A DNA stretch of 64,000 nt, taken from the NCBI GenBank assembly GCA_964649825.1, contig CAZYQW010000119.1, positions 1 through 64,000 of the forward strand, in the 5' to 3' direction. The notes under the pieces were generated by a model. It made no database searches, was not told the origin of the DNA, and saw nothing but the letters and a program-made list of their open reading frames with translations. The position numbers were made by a program, and so were the translations under genes. This document shows, in pieces, positions 50,101-58,734 of this stretch (position 1 is the stretch's first letter; the number at the start of each line of letters is the position of its first letter). This stretch comes from CAZYQW01 sp964649825 (GTDB lineage: Bacteria > Planctomycetota > B15-G4 > JADJEK01).

Positions 50101-50516
50101 TGAACGCACCGGGCAACATCCAACGGGAGTTCAAGCCAGTTGGAACGTGGGGCGGTCCGCTGGTCTCCCTGCAGCAACAGTTGAACTTTGGCGGCCAGGA
50201 TCAGGTTCCGTACGACGTGGCCCTCAACGACTTCAGCGCACGCGACTTCTTCGCGATCGTTCCCGCCGGAACCCGGACCAACATCGGCGGGCTCGGTGCG
50301 ACGCCCACGCCGGCCGCGGGCGGAGTGAACAGCAAGCATCCGTATCGCGTGGTGAACGGCGTCATCGTTCCTACGTGGGTGCCGGATCGCCTGTACGTGT
50401 CGTTCCCCGGCGACAGTCTCGTGGAAGTCCTCGACGCGCAGAACTCGGGCGCCGTGGTGAACCGAGTCACCGACGTTCCGGTCGTCGGTCGTTTGGCCAC
50501 GTACTTCGATCAGTGA
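47196..50516 (+). CDS. Large exported beta-propeller protein A, 1,106 aa
   Basis: ATG 47196 has AAGGAG 5 nt upstream and a signal peptide (LVPLAGLLVTAAPANA) followed by GKWGFADKEGGGKSDPVIEV, a start shared with the next gene. The N-terminal ~550 residues are Ig/beta-sandwich-like by composition (many short beta stretches, Asn/Pro/Gly rich). The C-terminal half contains YVTN-type propeller repeats: GLAPDLRTLYVSNFGDDSVS, GSGPRDVAVQPENDDVFVSN and FNGDSVSIISPVTQTVRKTL. Such repeats occur in surface and extracellular proteins of many bacteria. It is probably secreted or anchored outside; no anchor motif was identified. Ligand and function unknown. Codon use does not differ visibly from backbone genes. 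Confidence 0.85.
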   Translation: MVLRLRFLVPLAGLLVTAAPANAGKWGFADKEGGGKSDPVIEVFASVAPNSGQRFSMSPEQANANYTIDPTTIPAVQPAPAGQPSILFKLQNPTPVIPQNADGANEFVMIKFPMKISSKKVRNSLIKNKASLAATSFLTENLTITDEMGNHVSGIAVIGGKTADNKKVSKRVDFPQFPIFIDNKGKNRLLGNQVLTYVADDGDGLFNTISAFGGGGNPEVSEILELRIRLKEVGGVIVNGFWVLKIGNAGTPVDAGMLAVAGVTPKQPITPAEFATNGNQKVEAFSSYVLTYSEPVVPESVGISSDQVKAFNADNPTVKLFFNGNTNLIPNPEDLKVPLYPNFSLAAMHKSAPLAVPFLIPFDVRPINPNNLSEYVVSPLLDLPGALDILLNSLLFSANLNNSSYLQASGMPPPAPAFVPITIQTAASTLYDVRYDNALMEVVPAFRTKGGRSFVNVPVSPQTIYYVPLSGSGAGAINLDGNGYETNDPSTEKLTILTNLMELTTCPFGAFILGCNKNTFGDGTAMMPIGIGGNPPELMGPTPVPGVNEGSVGTTANGTNPNSVFGRGFETVCRDSSGNPRLNSSPSLGSIGDIQVADFLDKVFFDTLNPGASVANHVSFVTGSALLQNSISDPPSPNPPPLRLPVGLQPVDIVFNQQKIKQPAFVIEGDEVFSAVGGIPLTRILAIPNLTNPIAGDTFPTFGQNGPQYQTFGAAGAFAARQQIGNYLYMTDRDNGVVQCVNSNNFSVLASIETPDPEGLGLAPDLRTLYVSNFGDDSVSVIGVDPLSPFFHKEVNRIKVGSGPRDVAVQPENDDVFVSNFNGDSVSIISPVTQTVRKTLSDLISRPWEVVVTPRLLTTGWGSLVYFAYIGNQGSGDVVVYESGPSGSTGFGADALRWAVQTGESFAEMRGLAYDPGTFPGSAAVLPTGVYVTHRDADTGLAMITRVAFTAQLPAFGGFPPVPLPSSVLNAPGNIQREFKPVGTWGGPLVSLQQQLNFGGQDQVPYDVALNDFSARDFFAIVPAGTRTNIGGLGATPTPAAGGVNSKHPYRVVNGVIVPTWVPDRLYVSFPGDSLVEVLDAQNSGAVVNRVTDVPVVGRLATYFDQ

Positions 50517-50686
50517 GAACGCGGCAGGTGGCGGGATTGCCGTTCGACGTCCCGCCGCCCCAGTCGCTTGGACGCTTGAAGTGTTGACGATTCCCTGTCC
50601 TGCCCGGTGGCCCCACCCCGAGCCGGAAACTTGAGATGCAACCCCGGGAGGACCGACTCACTCCCGATGAAGAAACGGAGACGATG

Positions 50687-53600
50687 ATGGCCCTGCGCCT
50701 CCAGACTCTCGTGACCGCCGGCTGCCTCTGCGTCCTCACCGCGGGCGTGGCACAAGCCGGGAAGTGGGGGTTCGCCGACAAGGACGGCGGCGGCAAGAAC
50801 GACCCCGCGATCGAAGTGGCGATCTCGATCGCTCCCAACGTCGGAGCCGTCGCATCGCTGTCCGAAACCCAGGCGAACGAGCTCTACCGCTTCGACTCGC
50901 TCGCCGGAGTGATCTTCAACGTCAAGCCGACTCCGCCGCTGATGCCGCAGAACGCGCTCGGTCAGAACCAGTTCATCCGGCTCAAGTTCCCGATGAACAT
51001 CAACAGCAAGAAGGTCCGCACCTCGCTGGTTTCCAACAAGGGGACGTTGGCCGCGACCTCCTTCTTGACCCCGAGCCTTCTCATCACCGACGAACTCGGT
51101 GTGCATATTCCGGGCATCGCCATCGTCGACGGCAAGCTCGCCACCGGCAAGAAGGTGAAGAAGAACGCGGCTGGATTGCCGCAGTGGAACAAGGGCAAGA
51201 AGAACCTCCTGCTCGGCAAGGACATCCTCACCTACGTCTCCGATGACGGCGACCAGGACCTGGCGACGATCTCCGCGTTCAAGCCCGATGCCGATCCACA
51301 GATGAGCGCGGCCGAAGAGATCCGCATCCGGCTCAAGGACGTCGACGGCGTCATCGTGAACGGCTTCTGGGTCGTGAAGGTGGACGATGGGACCGGGATG
51401 GGAGTGCCGGTGAACCCGCTCGTGAATCCGAAGATCTCGAGCTTCACGCCGCGGCAGCCGATCACCCCCCCTGAGTCGCAGGGTGGCAAGACGCTCGTGG
51501 AGACGTTCTCGAGCTACGTGATCCAGTACACCGAACCGATGGTCCCGGAGTCGGTCGGCTGGAACTCGGCGGAGGTCAAGAAGTTCAACGCCTCGAACCC
51601 GACGATTCCGCTGCTCTACAACGGCAACACGTTCCTGGTCCCGAACCCGGACAACGTGAACGTGCCGTACTACCCGAACCTCGTGGTGACCGCGACGCCG
51701 AACGGGGTGTCGACCTTCGTGGTGCCGTTCGACGCGCGCCCGATCAACCCGAACAACCTCTCCGAGTTCGTGATCGCGCCGCTGCTCGACCTGCCGGGCA
51801 ACGTCGACGTGACGCTGACCGGATTGGCGTTCAGTGTGAACAACAACTTCACGACCCTTCCGGGGAACCCGGGCATCCAGTCCGCGGCGACGTCGCTCTA
51901 CAACCTCCGCTTCGACGACCAGACCGTGTCCGCGTCGATGACCTTCCGTACCAAGGGCGGGCGGGCGTTCGTCAACGTGCCGGTGGCTCCGCAGGCTTTG
52001 TACTACGTGCCGCTCGCGGGCTCCGGCGTCGGCGCCGTGAACCTGAACGGGACCGGGTACGAGACCAACGCGCCGAGCGTCGAGAAGCTCGTCGTCCTGA
52101 CGACGGTGCAGACGATGCTGAGCTGCCCGATCGCGCCGGTGGGGCAAGGATCGTTCCTGTTCGGCTGCAATGAGAATACCTTCGGCGATCGGACCGCGGC
52201 CAACCCGATCGGTCTCGGAGGAAACCCGGCCCAGCTCGGCGGACCGACGCCGGTGAAGGGCGTCAACGAGGGGAGCGTCGGCACCAACGCGAACAATCAG
52301 AATCCACTGTCGATCTACCCGGAGGGGTTCGAGACGGTGGCGCGCGCCTCCGACGGTTCGGTGCGCTTGACCGCCTCTCCGGCTACCGGCTCCGTCGGCG
52401 ACATCCAGGTGGGTGACTTCCTGGACAAGGTCTTCTTCGACACTCTGAACCCGTTCGCGGGGATCGGGCTCCATACGTCGATGGTCCTCGGTGGAATCTC
52501 CGGGGCGGGCGTCTACTTGTCGAACAACATCTCCGACCCGCCGTCGCCGAACCCGCCGCCGCTGCGACTGCCGGTGGGGCTGCCGCCGGTCGACATCGTC
52601 TTCAGCCAGCAGAAGCTGAAGCAGCCAGCATTCGTCATCGAGGGCGACGAGGTGTTCACGAGGTGGCCGCCGGGGATCGACCCGGCTCCGCCGTACTGCA
52701 GCCACCAGTTCGCGCGGCTGCTGATGATCCCGGACCCCATCTCGCCGCTCGCGGGCGACCGTTTGCCCACGTTCGCGCAGAACGGGCCCTGGTACCAGTC
52801 GTTCGGTTTCTTCGCGACGTTCACGTCGCCGGCCGTGCCGGGCTGCGGGCCGATCTCGTACGGTTCTCGCCAGCAGATCGGCAACTTCCTCTACGTGACC
52901 GATGGTGACAACGGCGTGGTTCAGTGCCTGAACTCGAACAACATGAGCATCCTCCAGACGATCGAGACGCCCGATCCCGAAGGTCTCGGGATGGCTCCGG
53001 ATCTGAGAACGCTCTACGTCTCCAACTTCGGCGACGATTCGCTGTCGGTGGTCGATGTCGATCCGTACTCGCCGAAGTTCCACAAGGAGCTCACCCGGGT
53101 CAAGGTCGGATCCGGGCCTCGGGACGTAGCGGTGCAGCCGGACAACGAGGACGTCTTCGTCTGCAACTTCATCGGTGATTCGATCTCGGTGATCGATCTC
53201 CAGACGCTGACGGTTCGGAAGACGTTGATCGATTCGATCAAGCGCCCTTGGCAGGTCGTGCTGACGCAGCGGCATACGGCCTCCGGGTGGTTCTCCGGCA
53301 ACTACCAGGGGTACATCGCCAACCAGGGCAACGGAAACTTGCCCGTCTATGAGTCGGGCCCCGCCGGCGCGACGGGCGTCGGAGCCGACGACATCCGCTG
53401 GTCGGTCGAGCTGCCGAACTCGCTCTCGGAGATGCGCTACATGTGCTACGACCCGGGCACGTACCTCGGCGCGGTCTTCGGACTCCACGGCGGCGTCTAC
53501 GTGACGCACCGCGACGCGGACACGGGCCTCGCGATGATCAGCCGCGCGGTCTGGACCAAGCAGGCTCCGTTCCCCGGAGCGTTGCCGCCGGTGCCGCTCC

Positions 53601-54001
53601 CCTCGAGCGTGATCAACGCGCCGGGCTCGATCTCGCGCACGTTCGAGGTCGTCGGTACCTGGGGCGGTCCGCTGCTGCAGTTCAACCAGCAGATCAACCC
53701 GGGTGGCCAGGACCAGGTCCCCTATGACGTGGCGCTGGCCGACTTCAGCGCGTCCAACTTCTTCGCGCAGGTGCCCGCGAACTTCCAGACGAACGTGGGC
53801 GGTTTCGCGGGAATCGGAGGTCGGAACAGCAAGCACCCGCTGCGCGGGGGCACGCCGACCTGGTCTCCGGACCGGATGTACGTTTCGTTCCCGGGCGACA
53901 ACAGCATCGCGGTGCTCGATCCGCACGCGACCGGGACTCGTTTGAGCACGATCGACAACGTGCCGGTGGTCGGCACGCTCGCTCCGTACTTCGACCAGTA
54001 A
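50687..54001 (+). CDS. Large exported beta-propeller protein B, 1,104 aa (paralogue of A)
   Basis: Tandem paralogue of the preceding gene, 170 bp downstream. A signal peptide (LVTAGCLCVLTAGVAQA) precedes GKWGFADKDGGGKNDPAIEV. Colinear matches run throughout: IPLLYNGNTFLVPNPDNVNV, NPNNLSEFVIAPLLDLPGNV, SVGDIQVGDFLDKVFFDTLN, the YVTN repeats (GMAPDLRTLYVSNFGDDSLS, GSGPRDVAVQPDNEDVFVCN) and an end YVSFPGDNSIAVLDP. ATG 50687 suits GGAG at 50677-50680; ATG 50684 is next to it. The two likely arose by tandem duplication and now differ in many surface loops. Confidence 0.85.
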   Translation: MALRLQTLVTAGCLCVLTAGVAQAGKWGFADKDGGGKNDPAIEVAISIAPNVGAVASLSETQANELYRFDSLAGVIFNVKPTPPLMPQNALGQNQFIRLKFPMNINSKKVRTSLVSNKGTLAATSFLTPSLLITDELGVHIPGIAIVDGKLATGKKVKKNAAGLPQWNKGKKNLLLGKDILTYVSDDGDQDLATISAFKPDADPQMSAAEEIRIRLKDVDGVIVNGFWVVKVDDGTGMGVPVNPLVNPKISSFTPRQPITPPESQGGKTLVETFSSYVIQYTEPMVPESVGWNSAEVKKFNASNPTIPLLYNGNTFLVPNPDNVNVPYYPNLVVTATPNGVSTFVVPFDARPINPNNLSEFVIAPLLDLPGNVDVTLTGLAFSVNNNFTTLPGNPGIQSAATSLYNLRFDDQTVSASMTFRTKGGRAFVNVPVAPQALYYVPLAGSGVGAVNLNGTGYETNAPSVEKLVVLTTVQTMLSCPIAPVGQGSFLFGCNENTFGDRTAANPIGLGGNPAQLGGPTPVKGVNEGSVGTNANNQNPLSIYPEGFETVARASDGSVRLTASPATGSVGDIQVGDFLDKVFFDTLNPFAGIGLHTSMVLGGISGAGVYLSNNISDPPSPNPPPLRLPVGLPPVDIVFSQQKLKQPAFVIEGDEVFTRWPPGIDPAPPYCSHQFARLLMIPDPISPLAGDRLPTFAQNGPWYQSFGFFATFTSPAVPGCGPISYGSRQQIGNFLYVTDGDNGVVQCLNSNNMSILQTIETPDPEGLGMAPDLRTLYVSNFGDDSLSVVDVDPYSPKFHKELTRVKVGSGPRDVAVQPDNEDVFVCNFIGDSISVIDLQTLTVRKTLIDSIKRPWQVVLTQRHTASGWFSGNYQGYIANQGNGNLPVYESGPAGATGVGADDIRWSVELPNSLSEMRYMCYDPGTYLGAVFGLHGGVYVTHRDADTGLAMISRAVWTKQAPFPGALPPVPLPSSVINAPGSISRTFEVVGTWGGPLLQFNQQINPGGQDQVPYDVALADFSASNFFAQVPANFQTNVGGFAGIGGRNSKHPLRGGTPTWSPDRMYVSFPGDNSIAVLDPHATGTRLSTIDNVPVVGTLAPYFDQ

Positions 54002-54027
54002 GCGTCGACCTGACGCTGGCTCACGGA

Positions 54028-55338
54028 TCAGCGGCCCGTCGGGCGGTGCGAGACGGCACCGTTCGACGGGCCGTTCTCATCGTGGCGACGTAAGCTGGCG
54101 CCGGCGTAGTAGCGCGCGAGGATCTCCTTGTAGCGCGCTCCCGACTTCGCATCCGCGTCGGCGCCGTATTGGCACAGGCCGACGCCGTGGCCGAAGCCCG
54201 TTCCCTTCACGTGGACGGCGTCCGCGTCGGCTCGAACGAGATGGAAGAACGTCGAGAGGATCTGGTCGTCCAGGCGACGGCCGACGTTCCAATCGCCCGT
54301 GAAGCGGGCCGCGGGAAGCGTGTCGACGACGACTCCGTCCATCGAGACGATCTCGACCGCGAGGGCTCGCCCGTGGGCGTCGGTCCGCGCGACTCGAAAC
54401 GACAGGCGCTCGCCGAGAGCGCCGCGATAGTGCATCGCGATCTCCGAGTGCGGGATTCTCCGCTCCCATGCTCGGTAGCGCCCACGGGGACAACCGCGGC
54501 ACTCGGCGCCGCCGCCGAGGCCGTCCGTTCCGGCGAGGTCGAACACGTCTCGGCTTGCGCTCGTGAAACCTCCGCACGACGAGTGGAAGTACGCGCACAG
54601 GACCCCGCGGTCGGTCCACAGCACCTCGCCCTCCGTCGAGAGGACGATCTCGCGTGCGTAGTCGTCCTCGAGCTTCAGCCCGCGATAGACCTGGGAGCCT
54701 TGATCGTCGCGCAGTTCGCGACCGGCATCGACCTGGGACAGGGCGAAGCTGCGGATCGCGACGGCCTGGGCGCGCAGGGCTTCGACGCCGAAGCGGCGCG
54801 GCATTTCGGCGAAGAGCACCCCCGCGACGTACGGCTCGATCGGGACGAGGTTCACGACTCGGACCGAACGAGCGTCAGGAGCGCGAAACCACAGGTTGCC
54901 GCGGTAGCCGGTGTCATCGACCGCGGCAAAGCCGTCGGACTCGGGGATGATGGTCGCCTCGGGGACGCCGAGCGCGGTGCCGTTCATCCGCAGTCCGGCC
55001 GCGTCGACCGTGACGTGTGCCTGCTTCAATCCATCGCCGGCGGCGAGCGGCCGCGCGGTGGGCGAGGGGCTTCCCGCCACGCGGCCGGCGTAGACCCGGT
55101 AGGGCCCTCGGACCGAGACGGCGATCGAACTCTGGCTCGCCGCCCCGATCCGCACAGCGACGATCCGCGGATTCGACGCCGGTTGCGTCCGGCTCGGGGA
55201 GGCGGCCAGCGCGCGCGCGCGGGCCGGCCCCGGGAACCAAGCGTCGACGCCGGCCATCGAGACCAGCAGCACCGCGCCGACGGCCGGGACGAGGGCGCGC
55301 GTCTTCGCGTCAGGACGGGAGCGAGGAGACCGGTTCAT
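54028..55338 (-). CDS. SpoIID/LytB-domain protein, 436 aa
   Basis: The SpoIID fold (peptidoglycan lytic transglycosylase in spore-formers) is recognisable by VPIEPYVAGVLFAEMPRRFG, EALRAQAVAIRSFALSQV, CAYFHSSCGGFTSASRDVF and the C-terminal VKGTGFGHGVGLCQYGADAD. An N-terminal hydrophobic segment (ALVPAVGAVLLVSMAGVDAW) suggests export. In non-sporulating bacteria such proteins probably remodel the cell wall. Its start overlaps the ruvB stop by 4 nt, so it is cotranscribed with ruvB. Confidence 0.92.
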   Translation of the reverse strand: MNRSPRSRPDAKTRALVPAVGAVLLVSMAGVDAWFPGPARARALAASPSRTQPASNPRIVAVRIGAASQSSIAVSVRGPYRVYAGRVAGSPSPTARPLAAGDGLKQAHVTVDAAGLRMNGTALGVPEATIIPESDGFAAVDDTGYRGNLWFRAPDARSVRVVNLVPIEPYVAGVLFAEMPRRFGVEALRAQAVAIRSFALSQVDAGRELRDDQGSQVYRGLKLEDDYAREIVLSTEGEVLWTDRGVLCAYFHSSCGGFTSASRDVFDLAGTDGLGGGAECRGCPRGRYRAWERRIPHSEIAMHYRGALGERLSFRVARTDAHGRALAVEIVSMDGVVVDTLPAARFTGDWNVGRRLDDQILSTFFHLVRADADAVHVKGTGFGHGVGLCQYGADADAKSGARYKEILARYYAGASLRRHDENGPSNGAVSHRPTGR

Positions 55339-56345
55339 CCGAACAGCGTCGTTTGCCCGTGATCGGGTTCGCCGAGGTGCTTGCGGCCCTGCGGGGTCAG
55401 CGTCCGTCCGCGCGGGGTCTTCGCGAGGAACCCGACCGCCAGGAGATACGGCTCGTACACGAGCTCCAGCGTGTCCTCGGATTCTCCGACCGCCGCCGCG
55501 ATCGTCTTGATGCCGACCGGGCCCCCGTCGTGGCGTTCGAGGCAGCGCAGCACCTTGCGGTCCGTCTCCTCGAGGCCGGCTTCATCGATGCCGAGGTGCT
55601 CGAGGGTCTCCTGTGCGAGCTCGATCGTGACCGGACTGGTGCCGCGAACCTCGGAGAGGTCCCGTACACGGCGCAGCAGACGATTCGCGATCCGGGGGAT
55701 TCCGCGCGAGCGCGACGCGACGAGCAGCAGCGCCCCCTCGTCGACGTCGACCCCGAGCAGGCGGGCGGAGCGCAAGAGGATCGTTCGGAGGTCGTCCACC
55801 GGGTACGGCTCGAGCTTCTGGAGGAGTCCGAACCGCGACCGGAAGGCCGCGGTGAGGAGCCCCTCGCGTGTGGTCGCACCGATCAACGTGAACCGCTCGA
55901 GGGTCAGGCGGACCGAACGTGCGGCGGCTCCTTGGTCGATGATGATGTCGACGGCGAGATCCTCCATCGCGGAGTACAGGTACTCCTCGAGCACGCGCGG
56001 CAGCCGATGGATCTCATCGATGAAGAGGATGTCGCCGCGCCGCAAGTTCGTCAGGATGCCGACCAGGTCGCCCGTGCGTTCGAGCGCGGGGCCGGAGGTC
56101 ACGCGCAGTTCGACGCCGAGCTCGCTCGCCACGATGTGCGACAAGGACGTCTTGCCGAGGCCCGGCAGACCGGACAGCAGCAGGTGCTCCAGCGGCTCCG
56201 ACCGCTTGCGCGCGGCCTGGATCGCGATCTGGAGATTCCGTCGAACCCGATCCTGGCCCACGAACTCGCCGAGGGAGGTGGGGCGAAGCGCCAGATCGAC
56301 CTCGTTCTTCCGGCTCAGGTCGGCGAAGCGAATGGAATCTTGCAT
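55335..56345 (-). CDS. ruvB: Holliday junction branch-migration helicase RuvB, 336 aa
   Basis: Hexameric motor of the RuvAB complex. It contains LRPTSLGEFVGQDRVRRNLQ, Walker A LLLSGLPGLGKTSLSHIVA, Walker B ILFIDEIHRLPRVLEEYLYS, GATTREGLLTAAFRSRFG and a winged-helix C-terminus KVLRCLERHDGGPVGIKTIA. Length is standard. ATG 56345 (MQDSIRFADL) is used; an upstream GTG is possible. ruvA and ruvC are not adjacent. Confidence 0.97.
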   Translation of the reverse strand: MQDSIRFADLSRKNEVDLALRPTSLGEFVGQDRVRRNLQIAIQAARKRSEPLEHLLLSGLPGLGKTSLSHIVASELGVELRVTSGPALERTGDLVGILTNLRRGDILFIDEIHRLPRVLEEYLYSAMEDLAVDIIIDQGAAARSVRLTLERFTLIGATTREGLLTAAFRSRFGLLQKLEPYPVDDLRTILLRSARLLGVDVDEGALLLVASRSRGIPRIANRLLRRVRDLSEVRGTSPVTIELAQETLEHLGIDEAGLEETDRKVLRCLERHDGGPVGIKTIAAAVGESEDTLELVYEPYLLAVGFLAKTPRGRTLTPQGRKHLGEPDHGQTTLFG

Positions 56346-56498
56346 CTCGTCTTCGGGCACGAAAACCTCGACCGATACCGACGTTCGTACACCCGTCGCC
56401 CGGAGTCGGCGCGACCGGGACCAGGCTAGTCGCAGGGCGGGGTCAGGCGAAGCGCGAATCGTGCTTTGTCCGCCGGGACGGGCCCGGATAATCGGACC

Positions 56499-57266
56499 AT
56501 GCCCGTCACCGTTCCAGACGACCGAACGTCGGCCCCGACCCCGGGACGACCGGAGGCGGCCCGCATCCGTGCGATGTTCGACCGCGTCGCCGACCGCTAC
56601 GACCTGCTGAATCACGTCCTGTCGATGCAGCTCGACCGAGGCTGGCGGCGCGTCGCGGCGCGACGGGCGCTGTCCGGACGGGTCGCGCCACGGATCCTCG
56701 ACCTCTGCACCGGAACTGGCGATCTCGCGAGCGAGCTGCGACGACGCTCGCCGGAATCGCGCGTGGTCGCGGCCGACTTCAGCCTGCCGATGCTCTCGCG
56801 CGTCCGCGGGAAGGGCGAGCGGCTGCTGTCGCTGGCCGCGGACGCGCTCGCGCTCCCGTTTCCGGACGACTCGTTCGACGTCGTCACGGTCGCGTTCGGC
56901 GTCCGCAACCTCGAGGATCGCGCGCGCGGCTTCTCCGAGGTGCAGCGCGTGCTGGCGACCGGCGGATGCCTCGTGGTGCTCGAGTTCACTCCCGCGCCGC
57001 GCGGTCTCATCGGCGCCGCGTATCGCGTTTACAGCCGGGCCGTCCTGCCGCGGATCGCGGCGCTCGTGTCGCGAAACCCGGATGCGTACCGGTACTTGCC
57101 GGCGAGCGTCGACGAGTTTCCGACCGCCGAGAAGCTTGCCGACGAGTTGGACGCCGCCGGCTACCGGGACGTCACCTTCGAGCGCCTCGCGTTCGGTACC
57201 GTCGCCGTCCATCACGCGGTCGCGGGCCCCCGCCCTCGACCGTCGACGAGAGGGGACGCGCATTGA
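56499..57266 (+). CDS. ubiE: Demethylmenaquinone/ubiquinone methyltransferase, 255 aa
   Basis: SAM-dependent C-methyltransferase for quinone synthesis. Motifs: IRAMFDRVADRYDLLNHVLS, ILDLCTGTGDLASELRRRSP (SAM loop), LPFPDDSFDVVTVAFGVRNL and VLEFTPAPRGLIG. The C-terminus has the typical FPTAEKLADELDAAGYRDVT. It starts a plus-strand run with a CPBP protease, ubiX and a UbiA prenyltransferase, pointing to menaquinone synthesis as the most likely pathway. Confidence 0.93.
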   Translation: MPVTVPDDRTSAPTPGRPEAARIRAMFDRVADRYDLLNHVLSMQLDRGWRRVAARRALSGRVAPRILDLCTGTGDLASELRRRSPESRVVAADFSLPMLSRVRGKGERLLSLAADALALPFPDDSFDVVTVAFGVRNLEDRARGFSEVQRVLATGGCLVVLEFTPAPRGLIGAAYRVYSRAVLPRIAALVSRNPDAYRYLPASVDEFPTAEKLADELDAAGYRDVTFERLAFGTVAVHHAVAGPRPRPSTRGDAH

Positions 57267-57297
57267 AGCGGCGCGTTCGGTTTGGTGAACTCCGGGC

Positions 57298-58041
57298 ATG
57301 GCGGCGGCGGGAACGATCGAAGCGCGCGGAATCGACCTCCGAGGCTATCTCGGCCTGAGCCGTCGCGTCTCGCTGTCGCTCGTGTACGTCGCCCCGCTGT
57401 TTCTCGGTTACGAGCTGGCGATCCGCGTCGCGGGAAGCGACGTACGCAACGCGGCCGAGAACACGTTCAAGAGCCTCTTCTGGTACCTCGGCCCGGGAGC
57501 GGGCCTGCTGCAGGCGTTCTTCGCGCTGGTGGTCGTGGTGGCCGCGATCCGTGTCTTTCAGGAGCGCCTGCCGGTCCTGCGAATCCTCGTCCCGTTCCTG
57601 ACCGAGGCGCTGCTTCTCGCGCTGGTCCTCGGGCCGCTCGTCGCGTTTCTGACCGGCGCCTTTCCGCTCGACGCATCGATCCGCCCGCGCGGCGACGACC
57701 TCTTGGTCTCGGTGCTGTCGTCGGTCGGGGCGGGGCTCTACGAGGAGATCCTGTTCCGCCTCGTGCTGCTGGGCGGCCTCTACGTCGTCTTGCTCCGGTT
57801 CTTCGGGCTCGGGAAGGGGGCGGCGCTCGCGATCGCCATCGGCCTCTCGGCGATCCTGTTCGCCGCCTACCACCACGTCGGGCCGTACGGCGAGCCGTTG
57901 GTGGCGCGCGCGTTCGCGTTTCGAGGGTTCGCCGGTATACTCCTCGGTCTGATCTTCGCGGCTCGCGGCCTCGGCGTCGTGGTCTATCTACACGCGTTCT
58001 ACGACGTCCTGTACGACCTCCGGGTCGCGGCCTGGCTCTGA
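57298..58041 (+). CDS. CPBP-family intramembrane metalloprotease, 247 aa
   Basis: A multi-pass membrane protein with the three CPBP/ABI motifs: GAGLYEEILFRLVLLGGLYV (EExxxR), ILFAAYHHVGPYGEP and VVYLHAFYDVLYDLR. Members are prenyl-protein-type proteases or bacteriocin-immunity proteins. The role here is unknown. It lies between ubiE and ubiX with short gaps and is probably cotranscribed. Confidence 0.9.
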   Translation: MAAAGTIEARGIDLRGYLGLSRRVSLSLVYVAPLFLGYELAIRVAGSDVRNAAENTFKSLFWYLGPGAGLLQAFFALVVVVAAIRVFQERLPVLRILVPFLTEALLLALVLGPLVAFLTGAFPLDASIRPRGDDLLVSVLSSVGAGLYEEILFRLVLLGGLYVVLLRFFGLGKGAALAIAIGLSAILFAAYHHVGPYGEPLVARAFAFRGFAGILLGLIFAARGLGVVVYLHAFYDVLYDLRVAAWL

Positions 58042-58044
58042 GCG

Positions 58045-58734
58045 ATGACGCGACGGCTCGGCCGACCGACGTCGGCCGGCGCCGATCGAGCGGAGGCGCC
58101 ACCACCGAAGGGAATCGAGACAACGGTGCGAATCATCGCGGCGGTCACGGGTGCGAGCGGATCCCTCTACGCGCTCCGTTTTCTTCTCCGCGCCGTCGAC
58201 CTCGGGGCGGAGATCGACCTCATCGTGTCGCCGGCCGGCGGGCGAGTCGCGCGCGCCGAACTCGGGTTCGCGCTGGAGCCGGCCCGCGGCGAGCTGGAGG
58301 CCATGCTTCACGAACGCGCCGCGCGCGTGCGGAAGATCCCGGCCGGCGACATCGGCGCCGAGGCGGCGAGCGGAAGCGTGCCGTTCGACGGAATGGTGAT
58401 CATCCCCTGCTCGATGGGGACGGTGGGGCGGATCGCGAACGGAATCGCGTCGACCCTGATCGAGCGAGCGGCGGACGTCACGCTGAAGGAAGGACGGCCC
58501 CTCGTGGTCGTGCCGCGGGAAACGCCCTTCAACCGAATCCACCTCACCAACCTGACCGCGCTGCATGACGCCGGGGCTCGAATCGTGCCCGCGATGCCGG
58601 CGTTCTACGCCGGCGCGGACTCCGTCGAGGCGCTCGTCGACACGGTCGTCGACCGCGCGCTCGCGCCGATCTTCGGCACCGGCGTGATCCGCTCCCGATG
58701 GCACCCCGAGGCGAACCCGGGAGAGGACGCATGA
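58045..58734 (+). CDS. ubiX: Flavin prenyltransferase UbiX, ~200-229 aa
   Basis: Makes the prenylated FMN cofactor of UbiD-type decarboxylases. VRIIAAVTGASGSLYALRFL (FMN loop), VIIPCSMGTVGRIANGIAST, VVVPRETPFNRIHLTNLTAL and MPAFYAGADSVEALVDTVVD are characteristic. ATG 58045 gives a ~27-residue extension; GTG 58126 at the start of the conserved domain is the alternative. Its stop overlaps the UbiA-family start (ATGA). Confidence 0.93.
   Translation: MTRRLGRPTSAGADRAEAPPPKGIETTVRIIAAVTGASGSLYALRFLLRAVDLGAEIDLIVSPAGGRVARAELGFALEPARGELEAMLHERAARVRKIPAGDIGAEAASGSVPFDGMVIIPCSMGTVGRIANGIASTLIERAADVTLKEGRPLVVVPRETPFNRIHLTNLTALHDAGARIVPAMPAFYAGADSVEALVDTVVDRALAPIFGTGVIRSRWHPEANPGEDA

Noticed and set aside
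47193..53926. Very long antisense reading frames (over 1,000 codons) opposite the two propeller genes, and a 924-codon one opposite STAND copy 2
   Set aside because: They mirror high-GC coding frames, are extremely rich in Arg/Ala/Asp/Val and lack any domain pattern, while the sense frames carry signal peptides and motifs.
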